Source: Planomonospora parontospora | GTDB lineage: Bacteria; Actinomycetota; Actinomycetes; Streptosporangiales; Streptosporangiaceae | Assembly (NCBI GenBank): GCA_014647935.1 | Contig: BMQD01000004.1 | Span: forward strand, 82,155 to 146,154 | Length of the DNA: 64,000 nucleotides | Reading direction: 5' to 3' | Part shown: piece after piece, positions 58,512 through 64,000 of the stretch | Numbering within the stretch: position 1 is the stretch's first letter | Layout: every line of letters begins with the position of its first letter | Program-made: the position numbers and the translations under genes | The notes under the pieces: generated by a model | Databases searched by the model: none | What the model saw: only the letters and a program-made list of their open reading frames with translations | What the model was told of the DNA's origin: nothing

Positions 58512-58868
58512 CGCCCCTCCCCCGTACCCGGGGAACGGCGACCCGTTCCCCTCCGCCGGGGGTGGACACCGCCTGCGCCGCGGCGGCCGGCGGCCTCCAC
58601 GCGCCCGCCGCCGGTGGCGGGCGGCGGGGTGGTGCGGGAGGCGCCGACGGCGGCTTCCTCGATCATGTGGAATGTCATGGACCTACCGTCCACCACACGC
58701 CCGGACCGGCGGCAGTGGCCCGAATGCCAAACATCCGGAGGATCCGGCCAGCGCACCGCACCGTGCCCGTCGCCGTGACGCCGACCGGGGGCTCCGACGG
58801 GTCCGTCCCGTACACGGTCTCCGGCGGCGTGATCAGGCGGCCCGCACCGGGGACCCGCAACGGGAGGC
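58512..58868. other. 357-base stretch without a recognised gene
   Basis: GC-rich hairpin-prone sequence (58560-58640), then more mixed sequence (58660-58760). Short frames on both strands lack codon bias, ribosome sites or family resemblance. It probably contains the promoter of the quinone oxidoreductase and the 3' end of the acyl-CoA synthetase mRNA; no clear promoter boxes are seen. Confidence 0.5.
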
Positions 58869-60455
58869 CTACCGCGAGGCGGCCTGGGCCGTCTCGCGGG
58901 CCCAGCGGTAGTCGGCCTTGCCCGCCGGCGAGCGGACCATCTCGTCGACGAAGGCGAAGATCCGGGGGACCTTGTAACCGGAGAGCCTCCTCCGGCAGTG
59001 CGCGTCGAGCTCCGCGGTCGTCGGAGCCGTGCCGGGGCGGGGCTCGACCACCGCGGCCACCCTGCTCCCCCAGCGCTCGTCCGGCACCCCGGTGACGACG
59101 GCGTCGAAGACCGCGGGGTGGCCCTTGAGCACCGCCTCGACCTCCTCCGGGAAGACCTTCTCCCCGCCGGTGTTGATACAGCCCGAACCCCGGCCGAGGA
59201 ACGCGACGGTGCCGTCCTCCTCGACCGTGGCCAGGTCGCCGGTGAGCAGCCAGCGCACCCCCGCCGCGTCGGTGACGAAGGTGCGGCGGGTCTTCTCCTC
59301 GTCCCGGTGGTAGCCGAGCGGGATGCGGCCGCTCCTGGCGACCGTGCCGACCTCTCCGGAGCCGGGTTTCACCGGTTCCAGGGACGGGCCGAGCACCGTC
59401 AGGCCGACGGTGGCGTTCGGCTGGAAGCGCAGTCCGGTCTCCGGGGAGGAGCCGGGGGCCGCCGAGGCGGTGTAGCCGGACTCGGTGGAGCCGAAGCTGT
59501 CGACGATCATCACGTGCGGGACCAGCTCCTGGAGCCGGTCGCGGACCGCTCCGGTCAGGATCGCCCCGGTGGAGCTGAGCACGCCCAGCGACGACAGGTC
59601 GTAGGAGCCCGCGGCGAGCTCCTCGGCGAGCGGCCGGGCCATCGCGTCGCCGGTGATGCTGAGCGTGAAGGCCTTCTCCCGCTCGATCGCGCGCAGCACC
59701 GCGACGGGGTCGAACCGGCGGACGTAGACCATGGTGCCGCCCATCCACCAGGTGATGAAGGTGGCCATCTGGGCCGCGCCGTGCATCAGCGGCGCCGCCG
59801 TCAGCATGACCAGCGGCCCGGAGGCGCGCGCCTGCTCCACCACGGCCTGCGGGCTGCGCAGCGGGTCGCCGTACGGGTTCCCGCCGCCGAAGGCGAAGAA
59901 GAGGTCCTCGGTCCGCCACAGCACGCCCTTGGGCATGCCGGTCGTGCCGCCGGTGTAGACGATGTAGAGGTCGTCCCCGGAGCGGGCGGGGAAGCCGCGC
60001 GTCTCCGGCATCCCCTCCAGCGCCGTCTCGTACGGCACCGCCCCGGCGACCTCCGACGGGCCGCCCACCGCGACCAGGTGGGCGAGCGTGGGGACCCGGG
60101 GCGCGACGGCCGCCACCCGGTCGCCGAACTCCACGTCGAACAGGAGCGCCGCCAGCTCGGCGTCCCGGTAGAGGTAGAGCAGCTCGTCCTCGACGTAGCG
60201 GTAGTTGACGTTTACCGGTACGGCCCGCAGCTTCAGCGCCGCCAGCATCCCGGCGATGTACTCGACGCCGTTGTAGAGGTGGAGGCCGACGTGCCGCCCC
60301 GGTCCGACGCCGTGCGAGGCCAGGTGGTGCGCGAGCCGGTTGGCGTGCGCGTCCAGCTCCGCGTAGGTCAGGCGGCGCCCGTCGCAGACGACGGCGACGC
60401 GCTCCCCGATCACGTCCGCGAGCCCTTCGAACAGATCTGCGTGATTGAACTCCAT
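58869..60455 (-). CDS. acyl-CoA synthetase (AMP-forming), FadD type
   Basis: ANL-superfamily CoA ligase of about 528 residues that activates a carboxylic acid as acyl-AMP and then acyl-CoA. The P-loop motif is IVYTGGTTGMPKGVLW, the A5-like motif DSFGSTESGYT, the hinge region TGDLATVEEDGTVAFLGRGSGCINTGGEKVFPEEVE, and the C-terminal catalytic Lys lies in RSPAGKADYRWA. ATG 60455 has AAGGAG about eight bases upstream. It follows the two thiolase-like genes on the same strand (51-base gap). The family includes FadD19-like steroid side-chain ligases, but the exact acid is not determinable. Confidence 0.93.
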   Translation of the reverse strand: MEFNHADLFEGLADVIGERVAVVCDGRRLTYAELDAHANRLAHHLASHGVGPGRHVGLHLYNGVEYIAGMLAALKLRAVPVNVNYRYVEDELLYLYRDAELAALLFDVEFGDRVAAVAPRVPTLAHLVAVGGPSEVAGAVPYETALEGMPETRGFPARSGDDLYIVYTGGTTGMPKGVLWRTEDLFFAFGGGNPYGDPLRSPQAVVEQARASGPLVMLTAAPLMHGAAQMATFITWWMGGTMVYVRRFDPVAVLRAIEREKAFTLSITGDAMARPLAEELAAGSYDLSSLGVLSSTGAILTGAVRDRLQELVPHVMIVDSFGSTESGYTASAAPGSSPETGLRFQPNATVGLTVLGPSLEPVKPGSGEVGTVARSGRIPLGYHRDEEKTRRTFVTDAAGVRWLLTGDLATVEEDGTVAFLGRGSGCINTGGEKVFPEEVEAVLKGHPAVFDAVVTGVPDERWGSRVAAVVEPRPGTAPTTAELDAHCRRRLSGYKVPRIFAFVDEMVRSPAGKADYRWARETAQAASR

Positions 60456-60505
60456 GGGGGGCGCTCCTTCGACCGCTGCCAGGGTCCGGCCCTGCTCTGA
60501 GGGCT

Positions 60506-61657
60506 CTAGGGTCTGTCTCTGCCGACCATCCACATCGCGAAGAACTGCGCGCCTCCCCCGTAGGCGTGCCCGAGGGCCCGGCGGGCCCCGTCCACCTGGT
60601 GCTCGCCCGCCATCCCGCGGACCTGCAGCGCCGCCTCGGCGAACCGGATCAGCCCGGAGGCGCCGATCGGGTTGCTCGACAGCACCCCGCCGGAGGCGTT
60701 CCACGGGATGTCGCCGTCCAGGGCGGTGGCCCCCGACTCGGTGAGCTTCCAGCCCTCCCCCTCGGCGGCGAAGCCGAGGTTCTCCAGCCACATCGGCTCG
60801 TACCAGGAGAACGGCACGTAGACCTCGGCCACGTCGATCTCCCGGCGCGGGTCGGTGATCCCGGCCTGCCGGTACACGTCGGCGGCGCAGTCCCGGCCCG
60901 CCCGCGGGTCCACGGTGTCGCGGCCGGCCCGGAAGATCGGCTCGGAGCGCATGGCCGTGCCGAGGACCCAGGCGGGGGTGCCGGTGACGGCCTTCTCCGA
61001 GGCCAGGACCAGGGCGCACGCGCCGTCGCTGGACGGGCAGGTCTCCAGGTAGCGGATCGGCTCCCAGAGCATCGGGGTCGACTCGACCATGGCCCGGTCG
61101 ATGCCGGGGATCCGAAGGTGGGCGTAGGGGTTCTTCAGCGCGTTGCGCCGGTCCTTGACCGCGACCAGCGTGCCGATGTGGCCGGGCGCCCCGGACCTGC
61201 GCATGTACTCGCGGATGTGCGGGGCGAAGTAACCGCCGGCGCCGACCACCAGCGAGGCGTTGAACGGCGGGTGCGTGGACAGGGCCCAGGTGGCGTTGGA
61301 CTCCGACTGCTTCTCGAAGGCCACCACCAGCACCCGGTCGTGCACCCCGCCCTGGATGAGGGAGGCGCCGACCAGGGCGGTGGAGCCGCCGACCGAGCCC
61401 GCGGTGTGCACGCGCATGATCGGCTTGCCGGCCGCGCCGAGCGCGTCGGCGAGGTACGCCTCGGGCATCATCACGCCCTCGAACAGGTCGGGGGCCTTGC
61501 CCAGGACGACGGCGTCGATGTCCCGCCAGGTCAGCTCCGCGTCGGCGAGCGCGCGGGCGGCGGCCTCGCGGACCAGCCCGGCGATCGAGACGTCCCGCCT
61601 CTTGGTGCGGTACTCGGTCTGCCCCACCCCGATGACCGCGCAGCGGTTACCGCTCAT
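60506..61657 (-). CDS. thiolase-fold lipid-transfer-type protein lacking the thiolase Cys (Ltp2/aldolase-like)
   Basis: Thiolase-superfamily protein of about 383 residues, shorter than degradative thiolases. Where thiolases have the nucleophilic Cys (CASG-like) it reads VHTAGSVGGSTALVGAS, with Ser at the equivalent site. The late motifs read SSNPIGASGLIRFAEAAL and GHAYGGGAQFFAM, with Tyr near the position of the second Cys. This is the pattern of the Ltp2 steroid side-chain aldolases that work with a DUF35 partner (known from Thermomonospora curvata and Mycobacterium). A DUF35 gene is in the same operon. A retro-aldol reaction on a beta-hydroxyacyl-CoA is therefore the best guess. Confidence 0.85.
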   Translation of the reverse strand: MSGNRCAVIGVGQTEYRTKRRDVSIAGLVREAAARALADAELTWRDIDAVVLGKAPDLFEGVMMPEAYLADALGAAGKPIMRVHTAGSVGGSTALVGASLIQGGVHDRVLVVAFEKQSESNATWALSTHPPFNASLVVGAGGYFAPHIREYMRRSGAPGHIGTLVAVKDRRNALKNPYAHLRIPGIDRAMVESTPMLWEPIRYLETCPSSDGACALVLASEKAVTGTPAWVLGTAMRSEPIFRAGRDTVDPRAGRDCAADVYRQAGITDPRREIDVAEVYVPFSWYEPMWLENLGFAAEGEGWKLTESGATALDGDIPWNASGGVLSSNPIGASGLIRFAEAALQVRGMAGEHQVDGARRALGHAYGGGAQFFAMWMVGRDRP

Positions 61658-61718
61658 GGTCGCTCACCACTCCTCGCTCGCTCCGCTCACCGCGCCGGAT
61701 CCGCTCCGCCCCCATGGC

Positions 61719-62750
61719 TCAGCCCTCCAGCACGGCGACGAGGTTGTGCTGCAGGCAGGGGCCGCTCGCGGCGTGGCCGAGGGCGCGGTCCGCGGTGCCG
61801 TCGATGACGCGCCGGGCCGCCTCGCCGATCCGGATCAGGCCGGTGGCCATGACGGGGTCGGCGGCCAGCGGGCCGCCGCTGGGATTGACCTCGGTGGCGG
61901 CGGAAAAGGCCCCGTCGAGGCCGAGCGCCTCGCGGAGGATGGGTTCTTCGTGGCTGAACCGGACGTGCAGCTCGGCCACGTCGACCTGAGCCTTGCCGGC
62001 CCCCGCCGCGCGTGCGGCTTCGGCGGCGGAGGCCGACCGGGCAAGGTCTCTCATTCCCAGGTAATGGGAATCCATGCAATGGGCGATGCCCGTGATCCAG
62101 GCGGGGCGTTCGCACACGCTCCGGGCGAGGTCCCCGGCCGCCAGCACCACCGCGGCGGCGCCGTCGGCGGGGGCCGCGACGTCGTACGGCCGCAGCGGCT
62201 CGACCTCGAAGGCGTCCCCCTCCGGATCGGGCAGGTCGAGGGCGTAGGGGTTGGCCCGCCCGGCGGCGCGGCTGCGCCGTACGATCTCGTCGAGCTCGGC
62301 CCGGTCCGTCCCGCGCGCCGAGGCCTGCAGGGCGGCGTAGGAGACGTGATCCAGGCCGAGCGGGGCCAGGTAGTACGGGTCGAGCTGGAGGGTCATGATC
62401 TGGTGCAGGTCGCCCTGGGAGGGCTTGCCGAAGCCGTAGACCAGCGCCGAGTCGACGTCGCCGTGCTGGAGCCGGACCCACGCCTCGTACAGCGCCCAGG
62501 CCGCGTCCATCTCCACGTGGCTCTCGGAGATCGGCGGCCAGGCGCCGACCGCGTCGAGCGCGGAGACGAACGAGAACGGCGCGCCCGCGAGATAGTCACA
62601 GCTGCCCGAGCAGGTGAAGCCGAACGTCCGCAGGCCCGACGCGCGCCGCACCTCCTCGATCACCGGCAGGATCAGCTCCGGTTCGCTCAGCCCCTCGTCG
62701 ACCGCGCTGTGCCGGGTCTGGGCGAACGCCACGACCGCCACCTCACGCAT
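61719..62750 (-). CDS. second thiolase-fold lipid-transfer-type protein
   Basis: Thiolase-like protein of about 343 residues. Its N-terminus (REVAVVAFAQTRHSAVDEGL) and C-terminal GHAASGPCLQHNLVAVL resemble mycobacterial Ltp proteins. The region of the nucleophilic Cys reads SHVEMDAAWALYEAW, without Cys, and the His motif reads NPSGGPLAADPVMATGL. Classical thiolysis is therefore unlikely. ATG 62750 has a GGGGGAC stretch upstream and begins 10 bases after the DUF35 stop. It probably forms a complex with the DUF35 protein, the other thiolase-like protein, or both. Confidence 0.85.
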   Translation of the reverse strand: MREVAVVAFAQTRHSAVDEGLSEPELILPVIEEVRRASGLRTFGFTCSGSCDYLAGAPFSFVSALDAVGAWPPISESHVEMDAAWALYEAWVRLQHGDVDSALVYGFGKPSQGDLHQIMTLQLDPYYLAPLGLDHVSYAALQASARGTDRAELDEIVRRSRAAGRANPYALDLPDPEGDAFEVEPLRPYDVAAPADGAAAVVLAAGDLARSVCERPAWITGIAHCMDSHYLGMRDLARSASAAEAARAAGAGKAQVDVAELHVRFSHEEPILREALGLDGAFSAATEVNPSGGPLAADPVMATGLIRIGEAARRVIDGTADRALGHAASGPCLQHNLVAVLEG

Positions 62751-62760
62751 CCGCGTCCCC

Positions 62761-63792
62761 CTACAGCTCGGCGTCGGGTTCGCCGGTGGGGGCGAACCAC
62801 TTGATGTTCGACATCGACAGCGGGGACGGCGCCCACTCCTGTCGCGGGGCCCAGACCGCCCGCACCCGCATGCCCTGCCGCACCTCGTGCGCCGGGACGT
62901 CGCCGACCAGCGCGATCAGCGGCACGTCCGCGCCGTCGAGCAGGATGTAGGCCGAGACGAACGGCACCTCGGGGGCGCGGGGGTCGGGCAGGTTGTTGAT
63001 CGCGAAGGTGGTGACCGTGCCGGTGTCCGGCAGCTCGCGCTCCTCGGTGATCGCGACTCCGCACTCGGGGCAGGACAGGCGGTAGGGCATGTAGACCTTG
63101 CCGCAGGAACCGCAGCGGCAGCCCAGCAGCACGCCCCGGGCCACGCCCTCCAGGAACCGGGTCAGGGCCCGGCCGGGCCGCAGGCGGTACTCCGCGCGGA
63201 CCGGAGAGACGATCTTCGTTACCTCGGGCACGAAGCTCTCGATGTCGGTGATGTGCCCGGTGCGCTCGGCCCGCCAGCGGGGGCGGACCCGCAGGCCGGG
63301 GCGCATGGCGCGGGCGTCGCCGGCGTCCACCGCGTGGACCAGCGCCGTGTCGGCGCCGTCGAGGCGGATCAGCGCCCAGGCGAACGGGCGGGCAAGGGGG
63401 TGCTCCGGGCGGGGGGCGCCCACCCAGGCCCAGCTCTGCACGGTCCCGGCCGGGCCGACCTCGGCGAACTCCCCGGTGACGTCCTCGCCGGTGGCCGGGT
63501 CGTACTCCAGCGGAGGCACCAGGACCCGGCCGTCGGCGGTGCGGACCCCGACGATCCGCGCGTCCCGCAGCTCGGTGAGGAAGCGCCCGATCACCGGCCC
63601 GGTCGTGCGCGTGTAACCGCCGGGGAACTCCAGGACGTGGTCGACGACAGGGTCGACGACGGGGTCTCCGGCGGGAACCCCGCCGGGATCCGCGACGGTT
63701 CCGCCGGGATCCGCGACGGTTCCGCCGGGGTCCGCGACGGCCCCTCCCGGCGACGCGGCCGCCCCGGGCGGCGCCTCAGATGGCACGGTCAT
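62761..63792 (-). CDS. double DUF35 (OB-fold, zinc ribbon) protein
   Basis: Protein of about 343 residues with two DUF35-type OB folds. The first (about 60-175) has no zinc ribbon. The second (about 195-330) begins with the zinc ribbon CRCGSCGKVYMPYRLSCPECG, followed by DTGTVTTFAINN and PFVSAYILLDGADVPLIALV. DUF35 proteins bind acyl-CoA and partner thiolase-fold or MaoC-like enzymes. The N-terminal 45 residues are VADPGGT repeats. ATG 63792 has GGGAGGG upstream and overlaps the CoA-ligase stop by 17 bases, so translation is coupled. It is the likely partner of one or both thiolase-like neighbours. Confidence 0.88.
   Translation of the reverse strand: MTVPSEAPPGAAASPGGAVADPGGTVADPGGTVADPGGVPAGDPVVDPVVDHVLEFPGGYTRTTGPVIGRFLTELRDARIVGVRTADGRVLVPPLEYDPATGEDVTGEFAEVGPAGTVQSWAWVGAPRPEHPLARPFAWALIRLDGADTALVHAVDAGDARAMRPGLRVRPRWRAERTGHITDIESFVPEVTKIVSPVRAEYRLRPGRALTRFLEGVARGVLLGCRCGSCGKVYMPYRLSCPECGVAITEERELPDTGTVTTFAINNLPDPRAPEVPFVSAYILLDGADVPLIALVGDVPAHEVRQGMRVRAVWAPRQEWAPSPLSMSNIKWFAPTGEPDAEL
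63680..63742. repeat. three 21-base tandem repeats
   Basis: Units at 63680-63700, 63701-63721 and 63722-63742, the first two identical, encode VADPGGT repeats near the N-terminus of the DUF35 protein. Confidence 0.88.
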
Positions 63793-64000
63793 GTCCCTCC
63801 CAGTAGGGGTCGCGCAGCCGGCGTTTGAGGAGCTTGCCGTTGGGCTCGCGCGGCATCTCCTCGATGAAGTCGACGCTCTTCGGCCACTTCATCCTGGACA
63901 GGCGGCCCTCCAGGGAGGAGAGGATCTCCGCGGCGAGCTCCGGGGAGGGCTCCACCCCGGGCGCGGGCTCGATCACGGCCTTGATCTGCTCGCCCCACTC
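63776..64000 (-). CDS. acyl-CoA synthetase, C-terminal fragment (cut by window)
   Basis: The last 74 residues of an AMP-forming CoA ligase; the rest lies beyond the window edge. EWGEQIKAVIEPAPGVEPS is the start of the mobile C-terminal domain. MKWPKSVDFIEEMPREPNGKLLKRRLRDPYW carries the A10 motif with the catalytic Lys of PNGK; the motif itself spans about residues 44-60 of the fragment. Its stop overlaps the DUF35 start, placing it first among the visible genes of the operon. A FadD-type fatty or steroid acid ligase is likely. Confidence 0.88.
   Translation of the reverse strand, partial: EWGEQIKAVIEPAPGVEPSPELAAEILSSLEGRLSRMKWPKSVDFIEEMPREPNGKLLKRRLRDPYWEGHDRAI

Noticed and set aside
58508..58756. 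82-residue minus-strand frame upstream of the quinone oxidoreductase
   Set aside because: It overlaps the oxidoreductase start, lacks a ribosome site and shows no coding bias or known motif.
63680..63742. Repeat array near the right edge as a possible CRISPR or attachment site
   Set aside because: Contiguous 21-base units inside a coding region, with no spacers, no cas genes and no integrase.

Overview
The window reads as a chromosomal stretch of a very GC-rich actinomycete. Codons are strongly biased to G/C in the third position. Leaderless transcription signals are common, and regulators of the TetR, LysR, LacI, ArsR, NarL and OmpR types, Ser/Thr kinases, SURF1 and DUF3817 all occur. The gene set, including an Ltp/DUF35 thiolase-like cluster, fits the Streptosporangiales (Streptosporangium, Nonomuraea and relatives). 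That placement is an inference from gene content, not a measured affiliation. No rRNA, tRNA, CRISPR array, integrase, transposase or phage gene was recognised.

Layout. 1-7.8 kb: 3' truncated LuxR-type AAA regulator, LysE exporter, divergent alpha/beta hydrolase and TetR, then a minus-strand operon for PLP amino acid deaminase, RidA and a barrel-like protein. 8-14.3 kb: secreted GH8 enzyme, then a histidine kinase fused in frame to a DUF4153-type membrane protein, with its OmpR regulator. 14.5-18.3 kb: two overlapping genes for pseudokinases with one membrane span and an outside domain. 18.5-20.5 kb: small membrane proteins and SURF1. 20.7-26.3 kb: Baeyer-Villiger-type monooxygenase, gamma-glutamyltransferase, NarL-type two-component pair. 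26.3-34.1 kb: Uma2 protein, UreH-like/cupredoxin fusion, Sel1 repeat protein, alanine dehydrogenase plus omega-aminotransferase, M20 peptidase. 34.1-40.6 kb: degenerate ABC ATPase with YhgE/Pip membrane protein and TetR; cysteine dioxygenase and LysR; second LysE exporter. 41.2-45.3 kb: a pseudokinase and an apparently active kinase that share architecture. 45.3-50.6 kb: aldose epimerase, a decayed LacI fragment, Tat-exported serine hydrolase, LacI regulator and an orphan sugar-binding lipoprotein. 50.8-54.7 kb: UvrD-like helicase, MFS exporter, ArsR regulator. 54.9-64 kb: acyl-CoA/aldehyde catabolism, with ALDH, thioesterase, quinone oxidoreductase, two AMP-forming ligases, two thiolase-fold proteins lacking the usual cysteine, and a double DUF35 protein.

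The most unusual content is signalling. Three of the four Ser/Thr-kinase-like proteins have lost catalytic residues. They lie in two separate translationally coupled pairs, each joined by one membrane span to a distinct outside domain (DUF3558-like in one pair, propeller-like in the other). A histidine kinase fused in frame to a polytopic membrane protein lies next to the first pair.

Many convergent gene ends carry long perfect GC-rich hairpins. At least eight genes have a TANNNT box ending exactly six bases before the start codon, which suggests leaderless mRNAs.
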